Below, one piece after another: positions 13,649-25,227 of a DNA stretch of 64,000 nucleotides. Made by a program: the position numbers and the translations under genes. Source of the DNA: Clavelina lepadiformis (lineage: Eukaryota > Chordata > Ascidiacea > Aplousobranchia > Clavelinidae). The DNA lies in assembly GCF_947623445.1 (NCBI RefSeq), contig NC_135243.1, positions 8,124,501 to 8,188,500 of the forward strand, written 5' to 3'. A model generated the notes under the pieces. It was not told where the DNA came from. It saw only the letters and a list, made by a program, of their open reading frames with translations, and made no database searches. Positions within the stretch are counted from its first letter, which is position 1. Every line of letters starts with the position of its first letter.

Positions 13649-13978
13649 CAGGGGTTCCCAACCGGTGGTACGCGTACCACTAGTGGTGCGCGGGAGCTTT
13701 TCAGGTGGTACGCGAGCAGCTCTCCGTTGCATGCGATATATAGTAGTATGCGTAGTATAGTAGTAGTATAGTTCTGATGCGCTCTGTGCTGTGTGGTTTA
13801 ATGGACTCTGTGATGTTTTGTTGGTAATTTTGCTACTTTCGCTGACTTTACATCCAGATTCATCATCTTGCAAATAATTTAATATTGGATCAAATTAGTT
13901 GTTTTGAAAATAGTGGTACGTGTTAACAATCCGTGGTGGCTAAGTGGTACGAGCACATAAAAAGGTTGGGAACCCCTG
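13649..13978. mobile_element. Non-autonomous hAT-type transposon (MITE), 330 bp
   Basis: Terminal inverted repeats CAGGGGTTCCCAACC and GGTTGGGAACCCCTG match exactly and are of the common hAT type. Flanks are similar but imperfect (ATCTAAAC on the left, ATTCTAAAC on the right), consistent with an old 8-bp target duplication. Inside are repeated GGTGGTACGCG subterminal motifs and a perfect 16-bp palindrome at 13665-13680. No transposase frame is present, so it depended on a transposase elsewhere. Confidence 0.85.
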
Positions 13979-15825
13979 AATTCTAAACACAACAACTTCT
14001 TTTCAATGTTCAACGTCAATATCTGTATTTCCACTCTCTATTTCAGTGGAATTCCTTAAGCAAAAGTTGATTTTCAATATAACGTTTACAACCTGAACAA
14101 GTCGTTTTTGCAGTTACGTTTTAAATGATTACAGAATATCATTCCGTGTTTTTGAGGATATGCTATGGCTTTATAGGGGAGTTGCTACAAAATATCATTC
14201 GTAACTTTACAATATATATTAAAGTTAAAACATCACCAATGAGCATTGACGCATAATTTTCGATTTGCCCTGAAGTTCGTAACTTAATAACAGTTATATA
14301 AAAATTCATTTGGAAAACGTGTAGCAATGCGGTGGCTGTTACAACAAAGAAAAACTAATTTCCAGGTTTGTCTACTATACGATATACTTATCTATCCCAT
14401 TGTATTGGCCGTGTTTCCAACTGGTACAAACTCCATAAACCAGGGACCAATTTCTCAAAGAAGTGAAGTGTTGACTGGACTTCATTTGCGTGTCATGTAT
14501 TATATGTATGCTTCAACCGTATATTATTAAGTTGAAATATATGTTTTATTGAGCTTGTATTGAATGTTTTTGTTATTTATAATGTGCAGACATAAACAAA
14601 CTGCATTATTGAACACTAAAAGTGCAGGATTTGAGTAACTACGAATTTATCATACTAAAGTATTTTACTTCCTTTTAACATACATTTGTTTCTAATTAAT
14701 CCTGCTTGTAAACAAACAAAGACTGCTACAGGTGCAGTCTTCAAAAATAATTCATTTATATAGCAATTTGACAAATGTGTGATGTAATGCAAATTGACAA
14801 ACTTATGATGTAATGCATTAGTGGCATTTTTTAAACCATCAATCAGTTTAGAAGTATCTTGTTGAAAACAATTTGTTGTTACTTGTAGATTAGCTATAAC
14901 ACTATAATCACAAGCACTCAGTGTTGTTTATACACTTCCAGTTATGAGATTCGGCAAAAACAACATAAGCTACCTTGGTTAAAGTTGTAACACCATTGAT
15001 ATAACTGTAAAACTTTAAAAGAAACACATTGCTTTCAAAAGAAATTCTACATACTTCAGTCAAATACATTGTGGTTTTTATGTTATGTTATAAAATAAGT
15101 GACTTATGAATATCTCGTTTAGTATTATACGAAATAACAGAGTTTGAAGATAACACACATAACATACACTAAATATTCTAACAGTGTGCATTACATTGTG
15201 GCAAGAATAAGCCAATTAAAATAAAAAATAGACATTTAGAGAAAAATCCATCAAGTACTGAATTCTAATCAAAAACAACTGCACTTAACATAATTTATAA
15301 ATTGAGTTAAAAAGTTTATTTTATACTAGCATTAAAAAACCCACAACCACAATCCATTTAAAACAGATATGAGAGGTTTTCTGTATTTCATTGCAAAATT
15401 AAGAAAAAAATGCTGTTTTGAATATAATCTTGTGACCAGATTGGTAAGTCTATTTGTATTTTTCACAGTTCTACATATTAAAGTACCACAGTAGACATGG
15501 GCGCATTGGAAATTTCTAGCACTTTTTACGAAGATATATGAAATTATACACACAAACATACCACAAAAGCATATTCTGGCATAGTTTCTTCAAGGAAACG
15601 AATAAATAACGGCTTTAATGTCAAAAGATAATTTAGAGCATAACAAATAATAGCAATAAATGAGTTTGAAATTTGTAGTGTGAAAGACAGCTATATGACT
15701 TTGTAACGAGAAACTACATTTAGGTAAATCAAAAATTATAAAACGCTATGTTGGGTGAAAGAAGTTATTTGCAAGGTAACCACAGAAAACAAAAAAAATT
15801 CTTCTAAAATCACCAGCAAAGATGG
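13979..15825. other. Intergenic stretch between the 13.6 kb MITE and SLC25A19
   Basis: AT-rich sequence with no recognisable coding exon, RNA gene or repeat unit. The part next to 15826 is expected to hold the carrier's 3' UTR. Confidence 0.5.
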
Positions 15826-18800
15826 TTACCAAGTTCGAAGCAACTCACTAAACCACTCGTACGTTAGAAATACCAAACCAGACGTGGCACAAGATTTAAA
15901 GACTGCCACTGTGAAACCTTTGTAGAATCCACTGAAGCCTTCATTTTTCCAAATTGAGCTAATGCAGTTTCGAAAACTTGAATAATCAATAACAGTACTG
16001 ACAGTTGCTGCATTAAACCCTTGAACCTACCTCAATAAAAATGGTAACAGTATAACAACACTAACAGAGCATAAACAATGCACAAACACTACAAAAATGA
16101 TACAAATATATGATTGATTTCAAATGGAAAAGGTTTCAACATAAAATAGTATATAAGCCATTACTTGTTAAGCACAGCTAAATTTCATAAGCACAATTTA
16201 AAAGCTAATTGCAAAAAAATGAAATATACCTGTAACCTTTTCTTTACAACATCAAATGGGTAAACTATGCCCTTGCTCAAAATACCAGCACCTGATCCAC
16301 ACACTAAATGACTAAGTGAACCTGATAAAATACATTTCGGTTATAACAAACAAATGGCACAGAAAACTTCATTGGAATATAAGCCTTTTTCAAACTCTAA
16401 CACTGAGCAGCCAAAATTCAAAGGGCTGAAGATTGGAAATGGTGAAGCAACTGGGTGTTTACTGTTTATATTAAATGAAATCATTCCATTACATGTTTGA
16501 TCCAGTTGATCAGTCTGTGACTACTAGGTGGTCAAAATAGAGTAAGACTGTATTGTGACCTGAACTTAATTAATGAATCACTGCAACGAGTAGGGTACAC
16601 TTTACCAATATTACTATTGTAGAGTTGAGCAATAAGTGGACACAGTATGTGACACAAAAGCAGGTGTAAACATTGCATTAATTTCAAAAGCTAACATAAG
16701 TTGAACAACGTTTGTTCCTCCTCAGAACATAATAACTTGAATGAATAGTAGAAGGACGATTTAAAGAAACAAATCTTGTTTAAAATAATTCTATATTAAC
16801 ATAAGGATGTGAGACCAGGGAAAACCGACGAACAAAAATGTCTAGTCTTGTTAGATAGGTCGTGATAATGTTTGCAGACTGGTAAAATTAAGAAGCACCT
16901 TAGCGGCTCCTTGGAGTTACAGCTGATTATTGCTGCACGTAACTGGAAATCTAGTTAGGTAATTAACATACCATATGGCTGTGAACAAGACTTTTAAATC
17001 ACACAGCAAATGCTGCAATCTGCACACTTTTGAAAAGGGCAATGTAGGTCAAGTTTAGACACCAAAATGTTATGAATTTTGACCAATAAACGAAAGAAAT
17101 TTATCCAAGAAACAGGTTACTGGGTAATAATGTTAGTTATGCCAATATTTGTAACTAATTGTTCTGTTTACTGCATACTTTTTGTATTTAGTTTAGTTAC
17201 GTGTAACACTTCAAGTGATCCTTAAGTATTAAGCGCATATTACAATGCAAACATAGCCAATGGTTGCACAAAGCTATTGGTAGCTGGTAATGTAAGCCCA
17301 GAAATGAAACCGTCCAAAACCATGCCATGCAATATTTATGCATTTTTGCTACACAAAAAATGTTCTTGTTCAACCTTATGGTCCTCCGACTACTATTTTA
17401 CCTTCTTTTAAAGATACGTGACACCAAACTGCTTGCAAAAAGGAATACGACATAAATTGCAGACCACTGTAAGGCACCATTTGAATTAAAGCAGGAGTTG
17501 TTCCTCGATAAAACCCCCGTACACCTTCATGTTTTAGCATGTGACTTAATGCATCATGTATTTTTGGAAAGAGCTAAAATAAAAATAAAAAATGGTTAAA
17601 ACTTGGACTTAATACACAGAAATGCAGAAAGTTGTCACGTCATATATTGTGAGTAGTATGTGGTTCTCTGGCAGTTTATTGCTGGATCTTAACAAGGTAA
17701 ACAGACATACTTTTTATGACATGTGAAACAGATTATTATAAGAATCTGGGGCTAAAATAAAAAGATTCGTGAATTAGAAATAATAAATTTCAAATTTGTG
17801 TGAATATTATTTGCTAACTTTGCTCAAGGTACTTAACCAAATACCGTACAACCGACAAGAACCCATAAGTGTATTAATAAAACTGTGTTTGTCATTTCAA
17901 ACTTTTAAAATAATGGTGATATGTACGCCTCTGTTTTTGCAGGGTTTTTTGTAGCTGTCAAATATATCTAATTTGCCAAATGTGGTTCCTCAATTGTATA
18001 ACTTTGGCTTGGTTACACACTGCTGTTAATTACTATAATCATGTATAGAACAAAACAACTGGCAAGGAGACTGAGAACCCGAGAACACTTTTACATACAG
18101 AATATTGTGAATTATATATAGCCTACATATTACAAACTGTAAAAAATAAATTATATACCATAGGCTCTTTTTGAGCAGCAAATCTAGTCCTCAGAACATC
18201 AACCGGCTGACCTGCAATAGTGGCAAGGCCACCTGAAACACAGCCACAACTGTAATTAACAACAGCACGCAAAAGATGGTCATCCCGAGTATGAGGAACT
18301 AGATCGTTGGCAATTTTGGTTAGGTGCTGGAAAGAACCAAACTATGACAAAAACAAGCTGTTACCAATTACAATGAGCAGAAACAAACGTCAGCTGTTAT
18401 TCTTGCAAACGATCTGTGCTAAAGCTTCTCAAACATTATTCACTCGTGACCCGATCTCTTGGGGCAAAATTTTTTGTCATCATTTGTAGCAGTAAAATTT
18501 TGCAATGGTCTAACCAAATTTAATAACCAAATTAACCAAATTTAACCAGTTATTTGAAACTGGTAAGTATGGAACTTTTACAAACCTAAACATTTTTCAA
18601 TAAAAAGCATTTAATTATTTCTTAAATGTTTTCGTAAAATCAAAAAAAAAATACATTTTTGTTTTTCCACACACAAATTGTTTGAAAAAGTTCATGTCAT
18701 TTTTCATTTAGCCCTATTTGACTAGCGCTTGTACAGAAGTAAAACTGATAGAAAAAGTAGCCCATAACTTTGTGAATTGGGGCTATAGAAACTTCAAACT

Positions 18801-19757
18801 TTATAGTTTTTGTAAAAAATGTAATCTTTAAATCTACGCAATTACCAAGAGCAATGAATTTTGAAATATTGGAAATGTCAGCAAATTCTAGTAAAAGAAT
18901 TTATTTTTGGTCAAACATGACCCCTTTTAAGGTGTTTGTTTATAAGACAAGCGTTTTGTTACTAGACACTGATCAATAAGTAGTTAGAAGTATATATTTT
19001 GCTTAAAGTATAGTCAAAGTCTGTATGGCTCCTGAAATCTTCATGGAGACAACAAAAAAGATCACCCAGTTTGGGAAGCTCTGATTAATATTTTCTTTCT
19101 CTCTTTTAGAAAGAATGTATACTTAATTACACATTCGATAACAATTTTGAACATATATACCAGTACCATACATACCTGCATTCCGCCATAAATCATTGAT
19201 AAGCATTGAGCAGGAATATGACCTTTCCAGAACGCACGGATACCTTCTTCTTGAAAGATTGTCCTTACTGCTTGAATAATTCCATAATACTTTTGACCAT
19301 GGCCTTTTTCAGGTTGTAGCTGATTAAATTAAATCGATCATCATATATATACATGATTATATATAATTATGATCGTACAAAGATGTAGTGCTATAATTGA
19401 ATATATGTTATTGTATTACAATGCAAATTGAAAAATACTTTATTTACACTTATTCAGTACATTTTCAGTGCTTAGGAAATTATCACCATAGATTTATCAA
19501 GTTATCATGATTAATCCTTTTTTTAACTAAAATCCTTACTTCACAACATTTCGGCACTCTAAAATGGCAAGATATATCAGAATTATGTAGCCTGTATATG
19601 TACACAGAAGCAAATTTAATGGGAAGAGTTATACCTGAAACCGAATTTTCAAAACATCAATAGGAGAAACACATACTCTTGTGACACTACCACCTAATAT
19701 GCCAGCCAAAGTTGAGTGAGAAACATGAAGAGTTTTTTCGTGGTCATACCCCACCAT
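15826..19757 (-). CDS. SLC25A19: Mitochondrial thiamine pyrophosphate carrier
   Basis: Six exons: 19757-19635, 19319-19176, 18341-18159, 17573-17402, 16321-16230, 16026-15826; 915 nt, 304 aa plus stop (human about 320 aa). It begins MVGYD, as in vertebrate SLC25A19. Three mitochondrial-carrier repeats are visible, each with its PX[DE]XX[KR] signature: [11 protein letters not shown] (31-41), [10 protein letters not shown] (134-143) and [11 protein letters not shown] (228-238). LVCGSGAGI before the third signature and FWKGHIPAQ in the first repeat also match SLC25A19 rather than other carriers. The product exchanges cytosolic thiamine diphosphate across the inner mitochondrial membrane for matrix enzymes such as pyruvate dehydrogenase. 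All introns are GT/AG and phase-consistent; no damage seen. The subfamily call rests on remembered similarity, so a close carrier paralogue is the main alternative. Confidence 0.93.
18511..18547. repeat. Short AACCAAATT tandem run in a carrier intron
   Basis: Three to four imperfect copies of AACCAAATT with one- or two-base spacers, in the intron between exons 2 and 3 of SLC25A19. Simple-sequence repeat; no function implied. Confidence 0.55.
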
Positions 19758-19790
19758 GATGACCACATTCTAAATTGTACGAAAAGAAGC
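19758..19790 (-). promoter_or_regulatory. Splice-acceptor-like site just upstream of the SLC25A19 start
   Basis: On the gene strand a pyrimidine-rich run ends in a TAG acceptor (19772-19770), 12 bases before the ATG. That fits a 5' UTR intron or a trans-splice site receiving a spliced leader, which is common in ascidians. An out-of-frame ATG lies between the acceptor and the start. Inference from one sequence. Confidence 0.4.
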
Positions 19791-20316
19791 TAATATACAA
19801 CAAAACATCTGTAATTGTAAAATAATGTAAATATCATAACATACTGGTGTCAGACTGCTAAGCTTGTAGTGTGTGCAACAAACTTCCTGGCTGCCCCTTG
19901 GCTTAAACACGATCCTAAATACGCGATTGATATGTGGGGCGTACAATTTTTTTGAAAACAAAAGTGGGGCCTGGGACAAAAAAGGTCAAATACAAAAAAG
20001 AAACACTGATCCAGCAGTACCTAATATCTACCATTATCGTTAACACTTTCTATAAGTTTTGTCCGGACTGCATAGTATGGAAGTGTTTTTTGAGATCTCG
20101 GGGGTGCAGAAGAATAATTCCAGTGTACAGATCAAACCAACTGGTGTGCACCCCGATTCGTTCAGCAATTTTGGTAAACAAGGTGCGGCCTTTTGCCTCT
20201 TATTTTTTAGGTAGATCACTCTACTCCCTGTGTACATTACCGTTTCGGCCAAAAGGTGTGCTCCTGCCATACACTGCAGCCAGGGGTTTAATTATAAAGT
20301 TAAATTTAGTTTAAAA

Positions 20317-20430
20317 GGTAGATTTAGGTTAGGCTTAGATTACTATGTTATCACATTTAAGTTAGGTTAACAAGAAACTGTGAAAAAGAGCTTTGAACAG
20401 ACGATTTTTTCCGGTGAAATAATGGCAGCA
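20317..20430 (+). repeat. Dispersed repeat family, copy 1
   Basis: About 110 bp strongly similar to 60025-60131 and more weakly to 23299-23400. Shared blocks include GGTTAGGCTTAG, ACTATGTTAT, AAGAAACTGTGAAAAAGAGC and TTTTTTCCGGTGAAA. No terminal repeats or coding frame; likely a fragment of a longer interspersed element. Confidence 0.75.
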
Positions 20431-22878
20431 TAAAAATATTGGGCATCCGAGGCCTGAGCCCGCTTTGGCTGCTTTAATCGTTGCAATTGCAGCAATCCTG
20501 GCATCTGAAGTCTGCTTCAACTATTCCTAACTAAGCTATAAAAAATAACTTGCTAAATGGCAGTGATTTATGATATACATACAAATTAGGACGACTACAA
20601 GCCTTGTACACTTCAAGCTAGTAGGTTTAGCTATGGCTAAATTCTCAAAACTGAACACTCGTACAAAGCCGCAGGTGCAGCAGCAAGAATTGTAAACAAG
20701 GTTGTTATGAATGACGTCAAACGCATTTTGCAAACTCAACACGTGGTGCAGTAATGTTTCTTGCATGAACCTCAATTTTTAGCAAGTCGATAACATGTGT
20801 TGTAAAACATGCTTAAAACTAAATTTCCACAAAATAAACATCCGTTAATGCTAAATATCTGTAATATTTCATAAATATCTGTATTTATTTCACTAAAAAG
20901 AAAAACTGTCAGTAAAGTATCACAACAAGTTGAAAATAAAATGCATCGTTTCATTTGAAAGATGCAAAAAAGGCAACTCTGGCTTGCAAGATTTGCAATT
21001 TTTTCAACCGTTTACTTCTCTACAAAAGAGCAAGCTTGGAGTGCCGCTAGCAGCTGAGTGGCTTTAGGAGAAAAGACGATACGTATTGCTACAAATTTCT
21101 GGGGTTTTACATGTTACGTTAGTAAACATATTCAGATTGGAATGTCATCTGAAGCTCATACCACTGCAACAGTTTTCCATATAGGCAACATCAAGAAATT
21201 AAACATATACTACAGAAATGTAAGTGAGTAAATAGTAGAAAGTTTTTGCCAAATTTTCAGCTACTTTTGACTTAATCACTGTATTTGTCACCAAGTTTCG
21301 TTTTAGTGCAAAAATTCTTCCATAACATTTAAATTTAACATGCGTGCAGTCATTGTAGCCTATAGTTGTCACTTCGTGCTACAGGATATTTGGTGCAAAT
21401 AACGTCGGTAGCTTAAGTTGTTTTTCGACAACGACTTGGTCAATGAGTCATCTCAACTTAAACGCGGCATGATTGTTTAGAAAACCACGTGTGGCAAATT
21501 TGGGTCAGATGTAAGCCGGCGGCTTTTAGTCCGACAGCAAGAGTAAATTGCAGAGCTTTTTACCGTTTATAGACGGCTTTTGTCCGATGAAGTACAGTTA
21601 ATAAATTAAAACGATAAAAGTGAACATTGTAGTTACCTAACGAAAGTCACGTTACGTAACAAAAGTCTGAATCTGCTTTGAAAATCATTGGCTTAACTAG
21701 ACAAGCACTTCAACAAATGTACATTGATGTTATCGGCCATTGGACGCTTGGTTTCCTTGGTGGCCACGTATAGGGTTCTGTAGCGTAGACGTATTTTGTT
21801 TATCGAGACTTAGTTTTGCTGCTCAGCAATTAGCGTTTTATAGAAATGCTTTCGGTAAGTTTGACTAGATCCTTAGTGTATCAGCTACAATTCAATAGTT
21901 TAATGCAAAGGGCCGAGTTGAAAGGTTGTGCAAAGTGTGAGTGCCCGGCAAATGCGGCAATCAACTAATTATATTTGTACATACATACGCAATGTACAAA
22001 TTCTAAGAAGAAACAATGAATTATATAGCTTGAATGTTTTTAGAACTTCTTGGTGTAACTACTAACTAAGCGAGATTTGACATCTTCTGTCAACGCATAG
22101 TCTTATAACAATTAATTTTAATAGCCCACACCAATATGTTGCAATCAACACAACGAGTACAGAAATAGACGTATTTATTTACAAAACGATATCTCAAATG
22201 CATTTGTGATTATACTGTACCTCATCATAGCGACTAAGAGCATTCTGTATCTAAAAGTGAACCACAATAAATGCAAATGGCAGTGATTTTTGGGAAAAGG
22301 GAGGTTTATCTGCAAAAAACAATGGACGTCAAGTCACGGTAAAGGATAACATTAGACGGCAAAACGAAGTTCAAACAGCAAGTTAAATTTTTACTTTTAA
22401 ATTTGGTGAGTCAGTTTAATGCCCATTTGCTACGACTACGACCAATATATACAAAGGAAAAACTACACGAAATTTTTACTTACTGTGCTAGAGCACACGC
22501 AGTCAAAAAAGTTGTATTAAATAAGTCATAAAAACTCACGTAATCCAATAGTAATGTCATTTGTAATGGGACATCTTTTTTATTGAAAATTTTAACTCAA
22601 TCTCATAAAGATGACTAAAAAAAACTGCTATTTACATTGCTTATATCCTAATTTATTTCTGTATAACAATGTCGTGCATCTGTTTTGCTTGCTTCACGCT
22701 TAACTTGCTTAATCTCATTATTTTACATTGTGCTGTTGCTTGCCCGTTCATTATTGTCCTTTCTCGTGAATGATTAGTTTCGAAGCCCATTGTTTTTATA
22801 AACGAAGCTCTCTTTTCACCATTACTCATTACCAACTGCCATTATTGTTGTTTACTTTTAAATCTGTTCTACTTCGGT

Positions 22879-22941
22879 CTGATGAGGGATTGAAGTATAA
22901 TCCGAAACATGTTAAATGTTTCTTTTGTAAATGAACATGTC
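22879..22941 (+). other. Partial hammerhead-like motif
   Basis: Core CTGATGAG is followed by an imperfect stem (GGATT with AATCC) and GAAA, then CATGTT pairing with AACATG about 20 bases later, then TC, as in helix III plus a GUC cleavage triplet. The flanks do not pair to form helix I, so it is at best a decayed copy of a retroelement-type ribozyme. Chance cannot be excluded. Confidence 0.25.
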
Positions 22942-23298
22942 TATTTTTGCTTTTCTTGTGCTGATTGCAACATTTTAAAACAGCAAAGCTATTATTTCAT
23001 CTCTCCCCCTAAATTTTGTTACTTCAATTGTGTCGCCGGGCACTTCACGTAGTGCATAGAAAAGAAGGTAATAAGACTTTGCCTGATGATTTTTGCAAAG
23101 CAGCCTCTCGGTTAGCCTATCTATTGAGTTGAATACAAACCATGTAAAAAAAGCGACTATTTCACCGTAATTAAGTAGATTGTTGAATATAGCCCGATTT
23201 TAAAGATAGTCGATTTGATCTGGAGAATGGACGATATGCAAAAAACTGACTTATTTGCGGCTCAAAGTTGGATTCAGCTTGTAAGGTTCGTTTACGTG

Positions 23299-23400
23299 AG
23301 ATTTAGGTTATTACTATGGTTACAAGTTTAATAAAGTTTCAGTTAGGTTAGCAAAAAACTGTGAAAAATAGTTCAGGACGTACTATTATTCCAGTGAAAT
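23299..23400 (+). repeat. Dispersed repeat family, copy 2 (diverged)
   Basis: Shares ordered blocks with 20317-20430 and 60025-60131: GATTTAGGTTA, TTACTATG, CAGTTAGGTTAGCAA, AACTGTGAAAAA and CCAGTGAAA. More diverged than the other two, and directly upstream of PPAT. Confidence 0.55.
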
Positions 23401-23529
23401 GGTAAAAGTCCACATGAAATCGTTCCGCGACCCACTTTGAACTATAGTCTATTTCAGTAATAGACCGTAATTATAGAGATTACTACGAGGTGCCTATATT
23501 TGATAAAATACTCAAGTCATTTAATTTCT

Positions 23530-23543
23530 TTCTTCGTTTTAGA
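23530..23543 (+). promoter_or_regulatory. Splice-acceptor-like site upstream of the PPAT start
   Basis: A pyrimidine-rich tract ends in TTTTAG (AG at 23541-23542), 14 bases before the ATG chosen for PPAT. This fits a 5' UTR intron or a spliced-leader trans-splice site and argues against using the upstream in-frame ATG at 23500. Confidence 0.5.
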
Positions 23544-23556
23544 AAAAAGCAATAGC

Positions 23557-25227
23557 ATGACAAGTTACGATCATGACGATAAGTTTCACGACGAGTGTGG
23601 AGTGTTTGCTTGTATTGCAAGCGATTCTTGGCCCACAGAGCTAGACGTTGCTAACATTATATCACTCGGACTGGTTGGCTTGCAGCACAGGGGCCAAGAA
23701 AGCGCTGGAATTGTAACAAGTTCCGGAAATGTTGGCGAAAGGCTGAAAATACATAAAGGAATGGGCTTAGTCAGCCATGCTTTCACACCTCATGTGCTTT
23801 CGCAGTTAAATGGAAATTTGGGGATCGGACATACTCGTTACTCTACACACGGTGTATCCGAACTCTCAAATTGCCAACCCTTCGTCGTGGACACTCAGCA
23901 TGGACGCATTGCCGTTGCGCATAACGGTGAACTCGTGAACAAGGGATCATTGAGGAAGGAAATACTGAACCGTGGAGTTGGATTATCAACTGGCTCGGAC
24001 AGTGAACTAATCACACAGATTCTTTGCCACCCGCTAGACTCAGAAAGCAAAAACGGTGGCAATTGGCCTGGCCGATTGAAAAACCTAATGCAACAAACGC
24101 CGTCCGCTTATTCACTGGTGCTGTTACACGGCGATACCATATACGCTGCTCGCGACCCTTACGGCAACAGGCCTCTATGCATTGGACGCCTTGTCGTTCA
24201 CTCCGGTGTCGAAGGTCACTGCTCGAACCATCACGACCGCCACGAAATGACAGAGGGATGGGTTGTGACGTCAGAGTCGTGCGTTTTTCAGTCGCTGGGA
24301 GCGGAATTGGTCCGCGAAGTCCTACCAGGCGAAATTGTCAAGATCACCAAAAACGGACCAATGTCCATGGCAAAGGTGCCCAGACCGGATAAAGGTTCGC
24401 GTTACCCGGCCTTCTGCGTGTTCGAGTACGTCTACTTTGCCCGACCCGACTCCATTTTTGAAGGGCAGATGGTGTACAACGTCCGTAGGAGATGCGGAGA
24501 ACAACTCGCAAAAGAATCGCCCGTAGAAGCGGACATCATTAGCACGGTACCGGAAAGCGCAACGCCTGCCGCTTTCGGGTTCGCAAAAGAAATCGGCATA
24601 CCGTACGACGAGGTCTTGGCAAAGAACCGTTACATCGGCCGTACTTTCATCCAGCCCAGCACTAGGCTCCGTAAGCTTGCTGTAGCGAAGAAGTTTGGCG
24701 TTTTGAGAGAGAATGTCCAAGGGAAAAGAATCGTCGTGGTAGACGACTCAATAGTCAGAGGCAACACCATGAGCGCGATTATTCGGATGCTGAAAGAAGG
24801 CGGAGCTACTGAAGTCCACATAAGGATTGCTTCTCCGCCCGTCCGCAATCCGTGCTATATGGGCATCAATATACCAACAAAGCAGGAGCTCCTAGCTAAC
24901 CGAATATCCGTAGCTGAAACGGCAAAATATCTGGGTGCTGACTCAGTGGCTTATCTGACTGTGGAGGGCCTCTTAAAATCGGTCCGGGCTGGCATTGATA
25001 CTAAAGAAATCCTTTACGATGACGAAGAAGATTTGCAACGTGGTACGGTACAAAGAGAACCCGTGGAAAACGGATCGTCTGGGTGCCAATGCAACCTGTC
25101 GGGATGTAGCTGCAAAGAGACGAAAACGAATCAAGACATGCAGTCCCGGCAGCGCATTCACTTGTCAGAAGTTGGCCACTGTGTGGCATGCTTGACAGGA
25201 GAATACCCTGTTCCATTAGATTGGTAA
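23557..25227 (+). CDS. PPAT: Amidophosphoribosyltransferase (glutamine PRPP amidotransferase), intronless
   Basis: One uninterrupted frame of 556 aa (human 517 aa). It catalyses the first committed step of purine synthesis, PRPP plus glutamine to phosphoribosylamine, in the cytosol. After a short propeptide ([13 protein letters not shown]) comes Cys14 of ECGVF, the expected N-terminal nucleophile once cleaved. [20 protein letters not shown] and AHNGELVN mark the glutaminase domain. [12 protein letters not shown] is the PRPP-binding loop of the C-terminal phosphoribosyltransferase domain. Cysteines at 542 and 545 (HCVACLTG) and upstream family positions could ligate the Fe-S cluster. Unusual: residues 510-519 read [10 protein letters not shown] in an extended linker absent from the human protein. 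An in-frame ATG 19 codons upstream (23500) lies before a probable acceptor and was not used. The lack of introns in an intron-rich region, and GC content above its flanks, suggest intron loss or an old retrocopy; the frame is intact and likely functional. Confidence 0.96.
   Translation: MTSYDHDDKFHDECGVFACIASDSWPTELDVANIISLGLVGLQHRGQESAGIVTSSGNVGERLKIHKGMGLVSHAFTPHVLSQLNGNLGIGHTRYSTHGVSELSNCQPFVVDTQHGRIAVAHNGELVNKGSLRKEILNRGVGLSTGSDSELITQILCHPLDSESKNGGNWPGRLKNLMQQTPSAYSLVLLHGDTIYAARDPYGNRPLCIGRLVVHSGVEGHCSNHHDRHEMTEGWVVTSESCVFQSLGAELVREVLPGEIVKITKNGPMSMAKVPRPDKGSRYPAFCVFEYVYFARPDSIFEGQMVYNVRRRCGEQLAKESPVEADIISTVPESATPAAFGFAKEIGIPYDEVLAKNRYIGRTFIQPSTRLRKLAVAKKFGVLRENVQGKRIVVVDDSIVRGNTMSAIIRMLKEGGATEVHIRIASPPVRNPCYMGINIPTKQELLANRISVAETAKYLGADSVAYLTVEGLLKSVRAGIDTKEILYDDEEDLQRGTVQREPVENGSSGCQCNLSGCSCKETKTNQDMQSRQRIHLSEVGHCVACLTGEYPVPLDW

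Larger units (their letters stand above)
19758..23556. other. Intergenic region between SLC25A19 and PPAT
   Basis: Holds two copies of a dispersed repeat (20317-20430, 23299-23400) and a partial hammerhead-like motif (22879-22941). Overlapping frames at 19934-20314 (plus) and 20040-20270 (minus) lack recognisable similarity. A shared CCTGGCTGC at about 19886 and inverted at about 20282 hints at a degenerate mobile element, but no target duplication was found. Confidence 0.45.

Noticed and set aside
19338-19378. CGATCAT...ATGATCG inverted repeat in a SLC25A19 intron
   Set aside because: The interior is simple AT alternation, so the pairing is expected from composition.
23500-23556. Upstream in-frame ATG extending PPAT by 19 residues
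   Set aside because: A probable splice acceptor lies between it and the next ATG, and the extension would lengthen the propeptide with an unrelated hydrophobic stretch.
24024-24848. Several long frames on both strands within PPAT
   Set aside because: They are shadows of the PPAT coding frame with no independent start context or similarity.
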